Position numbers and translations under genes: made by a program. 64,000 nt of DNA. It comes from Syncephalis fuscata. Its lineage: Eukaryota; Zoopagomycota; Zoopagomycetes; Zoopagales; Piptocephalidaceae. Under the pieces are notes generated by a model, which saw nothing but the letters and a program-made list of their open reading frames with translations, did not search any database and was not told where the DNA came from. The stretch spans positions 682,001 through 746,000 of the forward strand of contig JAHLTZ010000005.1 in the NCBI GenBank assembly GCA_025786725.1, given 5' to 3'. How positions within the stretch are numbered: the stretch's first letter is position 1; each line of letters opens with the position of its first letter. Below are positions 1-12,989 of the stretch, piece by piece.

Positions 1-552
1 TACTCGGTAACGAAAAACAGGCCAAAAGCTATTTGACATGTGAGAAAATAAGGCCAGCTTCTTTATTTTGGTAAGCAATATTTATCGGATAAATTCCACG
101 TTTATTATTGTTACACAGGTGAGATTTTTGTATGCAAAAACTCACCGGCTATGCTAACAGTAATTGAGGTTTGATCAAAAAATGACACTTTCAGCTTACT
201 CGGATAACAAATCTATACTGGAATATACGAATTTAATTCAACAAACACTTGGCTGAACATCAAACTTAAATATCTAATATTCTTACTGATACCCTTTCTT
301 TTCTACCATAATAATCATTCTATAGATTGAGCATCACATCTAATTAATTAATTAATCATTAAGTACTTAAATTATTATTATAATAATAATAATAACAGCC
401 ATTATGCTTTACTCTATTGTATTAACCAAATATTTATTTATTTCATACTCTGTTTTGCAACAGCATAGCATAATGCGTGTTGTGTAGCCATCAATGGTGA
501 CTTGAGTAATAAAGCATAAAAAGAAATTAATTGAATACATATAGGCAAAACA
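1..552. other. AT-rich intergenic stretch
   Basis: I see no coding sequence, RNA gene or mobile element here. It is AT-rich with short runs such as TAATTAATTAATTAAT near 340-356 and a TAA/TAT run near 375-395. It lies beyond the 3' end of the leftward acyltransferase remnant, so it holds at most that gene's 3' UTR. Confidence 0.5.
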
Positions 553-1870
553 TCAACCAATAACTCGACTGTAATTTGCCAACTCTTCATCGTGGATTAG
601 TCGTTCATAGCAATTTTTGTCGATGCTAATACAAACTTCAAAACCGCGCTGAAGTTTTGGAATGGTGGCATATCAAGAATACATACTAGAGCTACGGCTG
701 AACTCATAAAACATCTGCAACGAGTGGGTATCCCATAGCCGAAATCTTTTCATAATAGCCAAACTTTGACCAATCTGTATTGCATAGTCTGCGTACGGAT
801 CCCAGTTAGCAAGTCTTTCGGTCAATGTTGCTGTCCAGTAATTTCTGCTTCACTAAGCCATTGTTCTTTTGTACTGGATTTGGCGACAAGATTGCTTGGC
901 GGTTTTTTATTGCTAAGCTGCCTAATGAGCAGCGGGTCATTTCTCCGGCCGTTATGAAGATCTTGGAATGATATAATGCATTTCCAAAATAGTTGTCTGG
1001 TATGCCTGGAAAACAGGAACGCATGTTAATAGCAGCCTGTTCGATTAATAACTGATCAGCACTTATTTTTCGTGCTCTTGTAATGGCGCGCAAAGATAAT
1101 GCAACAACGGCATCCATAGTTGATAACCAATATTTGTTTCTTTCTTCAGCGGTAAGTGATTCAATAGCATCTTCTTTTAATGCTGCAAGATTTTCTGGCG
1201 TAAATTGAAAAATAATCCTTCTTTAGCTGATTTCTTGCTGATTGAAGTGCACAATGCACTTCTTTTCTGCGCTCTTCCTGTTGCTGCAATTCAGTGGGTT
1301 TTGGGTCAAGCATTAGTAGTCGACGATCGCCTGTAGGCAATGGCGGATTTTTACCACGCACAAATGCCGCCCAATCTTTAATAAAAAGCATAGAAGCAAG
1401 TCCATCGGCAACATAATGATGGCAGGCGACGCTTACCGCCACGCCAGAGTTGTTGGCATAGCGAGTTACTTTCACACCAAGTATGGGCTGTTTCTCAGAT
1501 TGAGGCCCTTGAATGGCTTGTAAATCGTTTGTTATAGTATGTTGTGGCCAATCCGGTTCAAATATCGAAATATCATCACCAGAAAAAGCCTCAGTAAAAA
1601 GTACACCCTTGGTTGAAGGTTGCACCTCGAATTCTCCGTCATCACGAAGCTTCAAATGTCCATAAAGAATGGGATAGTTTAGTAGCGTTTTTTTGAGACC
1701 TTGAATTAGCCGATCAGTTGGCATAAAATCGGATGCATGATCGTGGTTTTTATAAAAAAAGAACTGGTGTGGATACATTGGTATTGGAAAGTGGTCGGCA
1801 TGATTTAGACGATATATCTGTTTCGCATGATTACTGTTGGGCGATAGCCATATTTCTTGCTGGACACAAT
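553..1870 (-). pseudogene. BAHD-type acyltransferase remnant (frameshifted)
   Basis: The conceptual protein matches the BAHD/transferase family (PF02458), CoA-dependent enzymes that acylate alcohols or amines, usually in specialised metabolism. Visible pieces, 5' to 3' on the minus strand: an N-terminal part with FFYKNHDH and DFMPTDRL (about 1690-1770); the catalytic HHYVADG, equivalent to HxxxD (about 1400-1425); MDAVVALSLRAITRAR followed by INMRSCFP and NYFGNAL (about 980-1117); and a DFGYG motif (about 740), the family's DFGWG element. The last reading frame appears to end at 553-555. These pieces lie in different frames, with at least three frame changes and no clear start codon. It is closely similar to the gene at 20.8 kb, which shares the FYKNH, DFMPTDRL and NYFGNA segments. 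Pseudogene is the simplest reading, but several frame breaks in this window look like base-calling errors, so a live gene is not excluded. Confidence 0.7.
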
Positions 1871-2917
1871 CATATTTAAGCAGCAGATTAATAACAAGTG
1901 TAATTAACTACAAAACAACAATAACGACACTATCAATTGTTTATAAATAATAGATACAAAAGCATGCAAGCTTTATAGACTGCATGTTTTTATAAGTCAA
2001 AAAAGGGATGCATTGTTATGCTTTAACTAACATATTAGGGGAATCCAACAAGAGGAGGTGCGGGTGAGGAGGGGTCAACCAATATTGGATATTATTATGC
2101 AAATACTATCTTAAAGCTTATATGCATATTGGAATGTACACAACCTCTTTCTTTATTGTAAATATTATGCACATAGTACATCCAAACGACAATGAATTAT
2201 CCAAACTATTTTGTTATAATGTTTTGCATTATTTGTATTTTTACTTTAGTAGATGATAATTATAAGCTTAGATACAAGATTATTTATGAGTTATACCAAA
2301 AAATAAACAATTGTATTTTTGGTTACTAAACAAACTTAAACAATGTATTCTCTAACACGTATAAATCATAAATATAATCAAAATCAAATGTTTATAATTG
2401 TACGTAAATTCATAATATCAACAATGCATAGGCAATACTGTTGTATTTTTATATTTAATATTTTAAATGATGAGTCGCTAATAGTAAATGTATTCCAATA
2501 TTTACTTGCAGTGCATGTGTGCTGAATAGTAGTAACTATAATTCATGTATTTTATGATTTTGGCACATTATAATGCCCCAATTTAAAAAACATAACTGCA
2601 AATATATTCTATTAAACTATAAATACGTAGGCCATAGCGTACACGAAAACCGTATGGCATGACTGGCACCATTGGTGATAATTGGCTATCGTGTGCCACA
2701 TGCACTAACATGCGACTTTTCATACTGCAGTCTCAGCTTTTGTCACGCGATGCAACTCATACTTCGCCCTTGTATTGTCTTATATTAGAGCTGTTTATTC
2801 AGTCGTGTGCAACAATTATCATTTATACTAGTCTTACATTGAAGTTTTTTATTTCCAACAGCTTTTATTAATCGTGGTTTGTTAATTTCTGGTGCAACTG
2901 TAATTTTTGATTAAAAC
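1871..2917. other. Divergent intergenic region
   Basis: About 1 kb lies between the leftward acyltransferase remnant and the rightward WS/DGAT gene, so it should contain both promoters. I see only AT-rich sequence. The short open frames at 2343 and 2659 have the composition of chance frames. A GAGGAGGTGCGGGTGAGG purine-rich patch near 2050-2070 stands out against the AT background but I cannot assign it. Confidence 0.4.
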
Positions 2918-4695
2918 ATGTCAGTTCAGTTGATAGATAAGTGTCCCGACGTTGCCGGTATTAATAATGGCATTCGGGAACTTAGAAAAGATAAATCCAA
3001 ATTATCATTCGACAGCTCTACAAACCATTCATTAAAAAGTAGCCACCAAGAGACAGCTCCCATGCTAGATGCACACTTATCATATGTCGACAATGTATTT
3101 ATACAGCTTGAAAATCCTGAACGCAACTGTGGTGTATCTTCGATTATATCGGTCGAAGGAGATGTTCAACCAGATACTATGCTTGCTCTATTAGAAAGAT
3201 TATGCAAAGAACAGCCAAAATTTCGAATGCGATGTATTTCGGAACATTTTGGAAAAGGTCTCGTTGGCAAAATATGAATGCAGATACAATTACAAACCTG
3301 GTCGGACATAATGAAAAAAGCAAATCGCTTGCATGTTCATGGACTGCTAAGGATAACTTTTTTGTCACTCAACTAAACGCCAACTATGCCTCTAGCAGTA
3401 TTGATCCAATTGGTGATGAAGCTAATGAACACCAATTAATTGAAGATAAACTAAGTAGATTTATTGCTGAACCTTTTAATGCAAATCTACCTCTATGGCG
3501 TCTACTATTGATACGCAATGTATCGAACAATCGTTCAATAATCGGCTTAGTTGCACATCATTGTATGGCGGATGGCCAAGGTTTTGCCCATGCTCTTATA
3601 TCGTTAATGTCAAATGGCAATAGTCAAACTGCTTCACCAACATTGAAGCAGTCCAGTGCTACTTTATCCACTTTAAACACTGAGCCTTTATTACAAGAAA
3701 ACAAAGAAAGCTATCCAATTGACTATTGGACTCAATGTACCGCAGCAATAGTGCATTTTTCAGCAATAATATACTCGCAATTATCGCATGCATTGCTGCT
3801 ATTTGGCTATTTTCTGTTAGAACTATGGTATTCTACCATAATGTTGTTACGTCAGATTTGTTTCAGTCGACACAGTTTCCGCTATTATCAGGCGGAAATG
3901 CGGCCAAAACGCGTCGCATGGTCAAAAGCTATCTCCATGGACAATATCAAACTTATTAGAACGGCGAATCCAGGCGCCACGCTGAACGATATTATTTTGG
4001 CATGTGTTAACGCTCCTTTACCGCCTATTTAGATTTACTTGATCAAAATACGGATGATCAAGTCGTACGAAACCATTATCGCGATACTCTGCTTAACTTG
4101 ATTATTCCAATCGGATTTCGTGCACCTAATGATAATCGATTTGAAAATCTCGCTAGTGTTGAATTTCTACTGCTTCCTTTTTACCATCGACCGCGTCTAC
4201 CGCACTGGCCATTCAGAATGCTCATAAGCATATGTCCCGTGTAAAACTGACAAAAATTGCTCTTGGACTAAAGCTACTTGCTTCGGTGCTTACCAAGTTA
4301 CGTATCAGCTATTTACCATCAGCATAGTAAGTTATATAGAAATAGATTGGCAATATACATATATATATATACATAAAACTTATTTATTTAGTATTGGCAA
4401 AGCTGTTCTTAATCGACACGGTATCTTGACAAATATTCCTGGTCCAACGACACCACTGTATATTGGCGATAAAAATGAACAACATAAAGTTATATCGTAC
4501 GCTTTATATCCGCCGGCCATTGGAAATGGCGCAGTAAGTATGGGTATTTCTTCATATAACGGAAATGTTGTATTTAGTGCACTGGCCGACGATGCACCAG
4601 AGTATCCAGATCAGGCACGCCAACTGGTAGATGGTGTTTATAAAGCATTTGAAATAATGCTTGCCGACTCACGTAGTCTACTTGAATTGCAATAA
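2918..4695 (+). CDS. WS/DGAT-type O-acyltransferase
   Basis: The product resembles the wax ester synthase/diacylglycerol acyltransferase (WS/DGAT) family, membrane-associated enzymes that move acyl-CoA chains onto fatty alcohols or diacylglycerol. In order: a typical start of the conserved core (SYVDNVFIQLENPERN, about 3090-3125), the catalytic HHCMADG (HHxxxDG) near 3558, and a C-terminal WS/DGAT_C part with TNIPGPTTPLYIGD near 4430-4470. A stretch rich in hydrophobic residues (about 3740-3860) could be a membrane helix. A GT-AG intron is visible at 4327-4391 and joins PSA to YIGKAVLNRHG. The frame breaks near 3255, 4010 and 4170; in each case one extra base at a short homopolymer or repeated base would restore the family sequence. 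Two of these are runs, AAAA near 3255 and TTTTT near 4170. The ATG at 2918 was chosen as the first in the long frame. The substrate cannot be told from sequence. Confidence 0.75.
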
Positions 4696-4830
4696 ATATA
4701 AAAGTATTAGCTTTAACCAAACATTTTAATTACAACATAATATCGTTTGTTGATTCCAAATGTATTATTATTATTTGATATCATTTATTGCTATGGATTT
4801 ATTGTTTATTAAATAATATAAATGGTCCAC

Positions 4831-7800
4831 CTAGGTGGTTAGCACCGAATTAAGCAACCATGGTGATTTAAACAATGCTCGTTGTAATTCTCGGCGTGCG
4901 CGACCATCCTCGTTGGTACTTGCAGTTTTAATATCAGGTATACTAAAAGCACACGCTATGTCAGTATTGGAGGATACACCAGGCGCTGCCGGTAGGACAG
5001 GAAACGTTGTAAGTATATCGGCTACCGATCGACGTGCCTCAATCGATGTAATCTCAAATTCAGCCAGTAAAGCGTGAAGACGTGCCCAGAATACTGCTGT
5101 GCCTGGATGACGATGAATTGATTTGGCCAGAGCACGGCGTGCTAATTCTGTACTTCCCTATCGCTAGCCATTAGGAATAGCAATAGTGCCGTATATATCA
5201 CTTACCTGAATGATGGCAAATCGACTTTTAAGATAATCCGCAATAGCTAAAGTATCTAGTTCATCTAGATTTTTGTTAACATAATTAAAAATAGAAAAAA
5301 GCTAAACTTACCTATAGTATCGATTGGCAGCCTTACAAGCTCTCCTAGTGCTGTCGTAGCTAATGTAGCGTCGTCACTCACTAGGCCAATGACGAATAGG
5401 CAAGTAATGGCGTCCAAATTGGTATTTTCACCCAAACTATAGCATTGCATTAAAGCCGACAATTATAGTTAAAATAAATTAAAACTTACATACTAAACAG
5501 TTGCTGTTTAGCCAGTTCCTGGTGTTCTGGCGTGCCTAGTGCCCAAAGTACCTGTGCTAGCCATAACACAACTTGAGCTCGTTGTGTCTCATGATTTGCA
5601 GCTAGTGTTAATGCTTTTTCAAAAGCACTTAGGCTGTCCTCTAACTTGTTACAGAAGAACTGAGTTATTCCCCGTACAACCGATCCAATAGCCGTTGTAT
5701 CTGATCCGTCCTTATCAATACTATCTAACTGGATAATACATTTAAAGCCTCAGGGAACCGGTGCAAAGCACTTAGTAGACGAGCCCGATTACATTGTAAT
5801 GCATGCTGTATATGTTTAGCATCAACTATCGATGTCTTGTCGGTAGCTGATTTATCCTCAGCTGATAAAGAAGATGATATAGTGGTGATAGCCGTATCAT
5901 TTGCTAAAAGTGCCCGATCATGCAATTGAGACCATTCTAGTAAAAGAGTGTACAAATTCCATGCTGCCGTATCATCAGGTTGGCCTTCCAGATGTTTACG
6001 TAATGCAAATAATGGATTTGATGTAGTATTGGTGTCTGATTTTAACCATTCACGCGATAAACCATGAACCGCTTCAGCCTATTACAATAATTAGCATTAA
6101 TTATTAAAACTGTATCTACTTACACTTATACCACCCGCCAAATCTAAAGCATGTTCAAATAGCCTTAGACTTTCTGTAGTATTATCTGACTGCACCAATA
6201 AAGCACGTCCAATCCAGGCCGACACACACTCCGGATCGAGTGTTTGTGCCGTGGTAAATGCCTCTTTCGCTAGATCCACATCCGATTGATATAAACACAA
6301 ATAGCCGTAGTTTGTCCATGGCCGTGGATCCTAGTATTATCGATTAGCTTGCTTTCATAATTACTATTCCCATTGTAGCGCTTTTACCTTATCGTCAAGT
6401 CGAATAGCTTGAATGAATGCATGTTGACTTATTCGTGCATCGATACGCATCATGTAAACACCTAGTAGATTCCATAGACATGCACTATCTGCTTTATGCC
6501 TTATACCGGATCGAGCACAATCAATAGCCGCCTTTAACAAATGCTCTGATCGTCCTAATAAAAAGTGTAGACGATAAAACGCCAATGATAAATCGTTGCA
6601 CAGTTCGGTATCGTTCCAGTCTTGCATGGCATGCGTGTAAGATAAAATGGCCATTTGTGTTATAGCCGAACGAAATGATGCCGTATCGTGCCATTGCCAT
6701 ACTTCTAATCCATCATCAATATCAACAGTTGCCGTATTTAATTGTTCCAGTGTCCATGTCTGTAAATTAGTTGGCTGTGCCTTCATGCTTATCCACAATT
6801 GTTGTAATGTTTCCGATGAAAATGACGATGTATAAACACTTAGTTTTTCACCTAATAAACAAACATCACCGGCAGTCTTCCAAATACAGCCAAGTCGTTG
6901 TCGAGATGTCGCTAGCTTGGCAGCAATAGAAAGTGCACCTAATGCCTGTTGACAATCCTCTGCTGCCCTTCCATAGAATCCACTTGACCAATGATCACGC
7001 GATGCCACCGCATAAGCATCGGCCAACCCAACCCAAGCTGGCAGTAGTTTACGTTCATTTAATCTATCCCTTTCTGTCGTAGCCGTTTTCTTCTCGCCAT
7101 CCAATGCTTGTTTGTAACAAACAATGGCATCGGCATGCAATCCCAGTTTAATGTAAACTTCAGCCATGCCTAGTAGTGCTGGCATAGCTGTAACATCAAG
7201 ATCAACTGCTCGTTTATACGCTTTTACCGATGCTGTGTAGCGGCCCTGTCGCATATAGGCCTCGCCTAAACCTTCCCAAGAAGCAGCGTCGTTACTATCG
7301 TCACGAAGTGCCCGTTGGAAACTATTGATAGCCTCTGTACTTCTGGCCGATTGCTATAATGAATTAGACACTTGAAAGCATATATTATGAATGCCTACCA
7401 ATTCTAGCATACCCAATCGACGCCATATCCAGCCGGCCCGAACAGATAGCTGAGTAAGATGACGAAGTAACGCTTCGGCCGCATCGGTCTGTTCAGTAGT
7501 GAGTAGATGCGCAGAAAGATATCGGGCTGCTTCTAGATCCTCTGGATCCATTGTATATGCTTTTTGATAGCATTTAATTGCTCGTGATTCATCCAATTCA
7601 ATGGTGCGGTAATAGTGACCCAAATACGTAAAAGCATTGGAAATGCCTAACTGAGCCGCTTGTATAAACTGTGTATACGCATATTGCTTATCCGTTCGAT
7701 GCTCATCTATAATACAAATATTTAAGCTTTAATCTCTATTTAATCTATACTAATTTACCTTGTAATTCCCAATAGATCTTGCCTAAAAGAAATGGGAACG

Positions 7801-9861
7801 TGCCTGAGGATCAGCCTCAATAGCTGTCAATAAGTACTGAATACCCTCCTGACTATTGCCAAGACGATGCATTGTCCAACCAAGTTGTACAAGAATATCC
7901 ATACGATCTGGATCTAATTGATTTGCTTTTTCCAATGCAGTCAATGCTTCTTTAAGCTGGTTTTGCTGCAACAAGACTGAGCCTTTTCCCTATCCATCAT
8001 CTATTATTACACTTGTAACATTAAATAATATCGTTAATACTCACAAAAAGTGATTCAACATCATCCGGCTTTGTTTCTAGTAATTCTTGATAAATGTCCA
8101 ATGCTTCTGTTCCCGTGTAAATACCCAATTCTTTTAAGCAATGAGCCATACACAAGCGAATAGATCGATAGACACTAATTTGATTACAGTTAATAATTAA
8201 TAAACAATGACTTTAATAAACTTACAAATTCAATGGACGACCAGTAGTAGTTGTGCAATGGTCTATTATAGCAAGTGCTTCTACACATTTATCTTTCCCA
8301 GTAGTGTAATCACCATAATAATAACAAGCCCATACGAAACTATGCACCACCATAATATGCTCTTCAAACAGCTTTTCTGCCAAAGACTATGCCTTATAAA
8401 TAAATAAATATTATTAATTAATATTGCACCTACTGTTATTACTTTAAATGATTCATCTGTAATCTCATCTGTAGCTATCCAGTCTAAATACCATTGATAA
8501 GCTTTACTAATATCTGAATCATTGTCTAATTCCGTATATTGTTGTAATAATTGACTATCATAAGCACCTAATGTTTATATATTAGCCTACTTTCTATCAA
8601 GTTTAATACAACTAACCAACATCGTCAATATTTGCATTATCTATTAGTAATTGAAGTGCCCGTGTTGTAGGTGCCACTTTTACAATATGATTAACTAACT
8701 GATCTAATTCATGACGTATCTAATTACATAGTGTTTATATTAATTATTATTATTATTATTATTAATAGCTGTTACTTCAATGGCTTACTTTTTCTTTATC
8801 ATTGGCTGGCGTTATTGGTAATCTATCGGCGAGTCTCTCCAAATAAGCAGATTCAACGTTTATCTTTTTCTGATCATCTTGTTCTAATGCTAATACTTGT
8901 CGATAGTATTCCTCTAACTAAACTACTATTAATTATACTAAACTAAGTGTAGTTTTAGTTAATAAAACATACCTTGGACATTGATTGGATATCAGTCATA
9001 ACTTGTGCTTTAATCTGTGTTAATGTATTGGCACCAAGACGTCGTCGTCGTGTCTCTATTTCTCGTGTAATAAATGCTCTATCTTGCACCTCTTGTATTT
9101 CCATCATTGATCGCCATACTTTTAGTGGTGATGGCTTTTCTGTCACATTTTCAATGGCTGACCAATACGGACTGCCAGGTAAATAAAGCTGCCATGTTTC
9201 CAACATCTGATCGATATTTAAATAAATTTATATTTTAAATCAATATTTAATTAGTTCATAATCCAAATAACTATTTAACAAATTTCTACCCACCAACAAT
9301 GGATCTTCTTGCTTTTCACGCATTAAACGCAATTTATCAAGTAGTTCTAGTAGACGGGAACCATTACCACTATCATATACAGACAATATTGGTAATAAGC
9401 AAGCCATACATACAATACCGTGTTACCTTTTACCTTTTGTTATATAGTTCTATTAAGTTCTGCAAAGCACTAGCAAGTTCCTCTTGTCTATCCTGTCGTT
9501 CATACAAATTGACTAGTCCCTGACACATTAAATATTGGTTACCAAAACAATCATCTATCTATATCAATACTTACTTGCCAGGCAACTGCCGAATCTGGTT
9601 GACTATCAAGTGCTCTCTTTAATGTCTCCTCGCATGATTCATACCGGCCTAGTTGAAATAGTGCTGCACCGGCCATAACACGTCTATCGCCTTGTGTTTA
9701 GACAAGAATCGGAATTGACGAATTAATACGTCACTCTACTTACGCGTTAATATTAAGCGATTCAAAAAGCAGTATACTCTCGCAGATTCTTAGCGCATCC
9801 TGGTATCGCTTAGCGCCATCGCCTCTTTCGCTCGCTTCAAATCAGCTTTAGTGTTGCTCAT
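4831..9861 (-). CDS. SKI3: SKI3-like TPR scaffold of the Ski complex
   Basis: This long, intron-rich gene encodes a protein made almost wholly of tetratricopeptide repeats. It matches Ski3/TTC37, the scaffold that joins the Ski2 helicase and Ski8 and feeds mRNA into the cytoplasmic exosome for 3'-5' decay. The start at 9859-9861 gives MSNTKADLKRAKEAMA, and after a one-base frame break the next residues are the family's first TPR (KRYQDALRICESILLFE, about 9765-9815). TPR exons follow at 7783-7974, 7354-7623, 6364-7254, 6097-6300 and 5725-5955. The C-terminal RRELQRALFKSPWLLNSVL motif is typical of Ski3 ends, and the stop is at 4831-4833. The frame break near 9815 would be fixed by one A in an A run. 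More than a dozen short introns are implied by in-frame stops next to GTAAGT/TAG sites. It diverges from CBF1 across a shared promoter. Confidence 0.85.
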
Positions 9862-10367
9862 TGTGGCAAAATATATCGATAAACTAACTATCCTTCTATT
9901 CATCTCGACTGCCACCTATTCATTAAATTACTAATTAGAACTAATTAAGTTCTAATTGTATCAAATCATTTTATTATTCACACTACTTGATATCACATGA
10001 TCATCATGTGGTCTAAGCTGATAGTAACGCTGAAAGAAAGAAAGATATATAGTAGGTTGGTGCGTCTATCAGTACATGAAGTACACGTGACCACACTGTT
10101 CCAACGCCACTTCAACAACTTGTATCTTTGTTCGCTGTTATTGATTATTTGAACAACATAGTGTTGTTATTCTTTTGCTTGAAAACAACTTCTAGTGTGC
10201 GTGTGTACCACTCTGACATTAACGCTTTTCTTTACTTCTCATCTTAACAGCTTTTTTATTATTGCGCTTGCTGGTATTTCACAGTGGGATCTTGGCGTAT
10301 TACCTTTATAATTGGCAATTACGCGCACAAAACCTTGTGATTTGTTTGTTAGTCGATACAATACACA
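9862..10367. promoter_or_regulatory. Shared SKI3-CBF1 divergent promoter with CBF1-type E-boxes
   Basis: This 506-base gap separates the divergent start codons of SKI3 (-) and CBF1 (+), so it should drive both. It contains CACGTGAC at 10084-10091, a perfect match on the minus strand to the CDEI/E-box consensus RTCACRTG bound by Cbf1-family bHLH proteins. ATCACATG at 9992-9999 is a second match on the plus strand. Both lie upstream of a gene encoding a CBF1 homologue, which suggests autoregulation. That last step is inference. Confidence 0.55.
10084..10091 (-). promoter_or_regulatory. CDEI-type E-box (RTCACRTG)
   Basis: CACGTGAC on the plus strand is GTCACGTG on the minus strand, an exact match to the Cbf1-binding consensus. 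It lies about 277 bases upstream of the CBF1 ATG and 223 bases upstream of the SKI3 ATG. Functional binding is inferred. Confidence 0.55.
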
Positions 10368-11415
10368 ATGTCGGTCGCCTCTAGTGCTATGGTGAGTGTG
10401 AACAGCACTATTAGTAAACAGATAGGCTAATACACGCTATAGGTTGCAGAATCGCATGCTGCACAAGCTGCCTTGTTATCTGAACAACACCATAGACAAC
10501 AACAGCAACAGCAACAGCAACAACATCAACATTCACAGCATGATAATGGACAACTAGCTGGAATACATCATATTATGCATCATACCTCCTCTGAATTGCA
10601 TGGTATGGATCCATCTGTTGCATTACAAGGGGAGGTAGCTGATCTTCACGGAGATCCAGCTATTATAGAATATACACAACGTCGACGCAATGGACGACGT
10701 GGGTAAGTATTTACACAAAAACTATTTATTTAAATTATATAATATTAATAATGAATGGATGAATGAAATATAGACCAGCTGCCGTATCGCCTAGTCCTAA
10801 GCCACCAGTGGGCTCTGCAGATTGGCATCGAGTGCGTCGAGAGAATCACAAAGAGGTGGAACGTCGTAGGAGAGAAGCAATCAACGAAGGTATTACCGCT
10901 TTGGCAAAAATTGTTCCTGGCTGTGAACGAGCAAAAGGATCCATTCTAGCTCGAGCTGCCGAGTATATCGAACAATTAAAGGAGACCTCTACGACAAATA
11001 TTGAGAAATGGACACTGGAGAAACTACTTACTGACCAAGCAATTAACGATCTTACACTGCAAGTAAATACGCTTGAAAAGGAAAAAGAACAATTAGAACA
11101 ACGGGTGGCTGAATTAGAGGCAATGGCTGCTTCATCTAGTCTATCAACCAGAATGGCTCAAGTTCATGACAGAAGAAACGATGGAGCACTTGATGATACA
11201 GAATACATTTACAGACTGACCCCACACTATCAGTTGAAAATGATGTAGAATTATCATCTAATGGCAATAATAGTAATGGCAATAGCAAGGCAGATACACT
11301 ATTAGTTGACACAGCAGTCAGTGGCAATCTTCGTCGACCACAACGTAAACACCCAGCCACCAGCGAAGTAACTGAGATAGCCGATTATCACGTAAGAAGC
11401 AGCATATCTAACTAA
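10368..11415 (+). CDS. CBF1: CBF1-like bHLH centromere/promoter-binding factor
   Basis: It encodes a nuclear basic helix-loop-helix-zipper factor that binds CACGTG sites; in yeast Cbf1 acts at the CDEI centromere element and at methionine-pathway promoters. Exon 1 (10368-10391) gives MSVASSAM. Introns at about 10392-10442 and 10703-10773 have clear GT-AG borders. A glutamine-rich tract (about 10494-10530) precedes the bHLH. The basic region is RENHKEVERRRREAINEGI, with the conserved H, E and R residues that read the E-box. The helix ends in ILARAAEYIEQLKE and is followed by NIEKWTLEKLL, a segment seen in Cbf1 proteins, then a leucine-zipper-like coiled coil. The annotated frame stops at 11246-11248, but a one-base break near 11200 (a T run) would extend an acidic/serine-rich tail to about 11415. 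Its promoter carries its own probable target site. Confidence 0.88.
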
Positions 11416-11781
11416 CGACCATGGTTGTGTTCATAGCGCAATCGTAGATTGTATCACAAGCAAGCAATTTAAGTCGTTTCTGCTCTTTGTTTTCATGTTA
11501 TTTGAATTTTGGTAGCTTTTACGGCTGCATTTTATTTCAATTTCCTATTCACTTTCACACTTTCGCTTATTTATCTCTATTTTTATCTTAATTTGTTTAT
11601 TAAGATGGATTATAAAGAGATATTTATATATATATTTACACACATACACATACATACATACATACACACAGATAATAATATATTCATTATTATTACTTGT
11701 TAAACACTCGAGTATTATCATTATGAAAAGAGAAACAACATGATGGTAGATGTTATATTTCAGATATCAAATAGTTGGTAT
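11416..11781. other. Convergent intergenic stretch with CATA repeats
   Basis: The stretch lies between the 3' ends of CBF1 (+) and the complex I subunit gene (-). It includes a short simple repeat of ACATACATACATAC type at about 11640-11670. The open frame at 11509-11703 is low complexity and I do not consider it a gene. Confidence 0.5.
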
Positions 11782-12672
11782 TTAATCGTGCTTTTGCGAT
11801 GATTCATTCGATAATGGCACTTGTTCCGCAGCTGACTGTTCCTGGTTAGGACCATGATATTTATGATTCACAAAATTAAACCATGGAATGCATCTACAAT
11901 TATCATATAATATAGTATAGTATATATAATATTATTATAGTAAAGTTAGCACAACAATTATTAATACAAATATCAATACAACTTACCAAATTTAAGTGCA
12001 GCATATTGCGAGTTACTAGCTGCCATTGTTTGTAAATGTTCACTTAGCATTGAATCACCATGAGCTTGTTTTCCATCACGTATTCTTTTTTGCATATATT
12101 CACGGTACAAATGGCCTCTCGTTCATTTTCTGTCCAGCCCCAGAATCTTACTATTATATTAATTAATTAATTAATTAATATTATAATTATTATAATTTAA
12201 CTAGTTCACTTACAGCTAGAACGTTGATAAGCAAGTAGAAAACCACCTAAAGCACCAAGTACACCAGCAACACGAAGCGCTGGTGCCATACCACGTGGCA
12301 TGGGTGGTGTTGGATTAATTCTTTCTATATTATTAATTAAATAAATAAATATTAATAGACTACTAATGTATACTTTAACAGCTGACGCGTTCTATATTAA
12401 TATATCTATCTACTACTCCTCCTATAGCTGTTACAGCTATGATTCTAGGAAGTATATTGATTATATCGCTAATCCATATAATCATGACGCAGACTAGCCA
12501 TTAATACTCCATTTAATCATAGCTTACCCAAAAAGACTAAAGCACTTGGAAATCCAAGTATACTAAGCGACCAATAAGCATAATCGCTTAGACGGAAAGA
12601 ACGACATACAACCCCGAATGTTGGATCGGTGTCAATCACCGGATAAGGTGTATTGATTTGTTGTTCAGGCAT
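11782..12672 (-). CDS. NADH:ubiquinone oxidoreductase 21-kDa subunit (fungal type)
   Basis: The protein matches the fungal 21-kDa accessory subunit of mitochondrial complex I (PF10785/PF12853 type; NUXM in Yarrowia, nuo-21 in Neurospora). The N-terminus, beginning at 12672, reads MPEQQINTPYPVIDTDPTF, with the family PYPxIDTDPxF motif, followed by a membrane helix (YWSLSILGFPSALVFLG). A second hydrophobic exon (VAGVLGALGGFLLAYQRS) is next. The C-terminal domain has WGWTENERE and a YREYMQKRI segment, a conserved QYAALKF and the PWFNFVNHKYHG ending, then a hydrophilic tail to the stop at 11782-11784. Four exons are visible; the first intron is unusually long for this window (about 12327-12527). 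A one-base frame break is present near 12110, between NERE and YREY, at a T run. The subunit acts in the inner-membrane arm of complex I. Confidence 0.88.
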
Positions 12673-12989
12673 GGATGACAAAAGCACGACAATAGAATAA
12701 AGATGGTGTTGTTGTTAAAGAAAAGGATCGGGTTTATAGTGAAGGCTAGTTATCTGCTTGTTATTACCTATAGTTGCTACTACAACTACAACTATGATCT
12801 ACAACTACAATCACCGCTTTATGAGTATTCATCAATAAATCAAACTGGATTAATACAAATCAATTCGAGTCAAATTATTTTATTTTTATTTTTATCGATA
12901 AAATAAATAGACTTTTTCAAAATACCTATTGACATAGTGCCAATTACTCTTTATTGATCTTATTATTGCTATCATTGCTATTATTCGTA

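Noticed and set aside
2343-2871. Two open frames upstream of the WS/DGAT gene
   Set aside because: AT-rich chance frames with no motif, lying in the probable promoter region.
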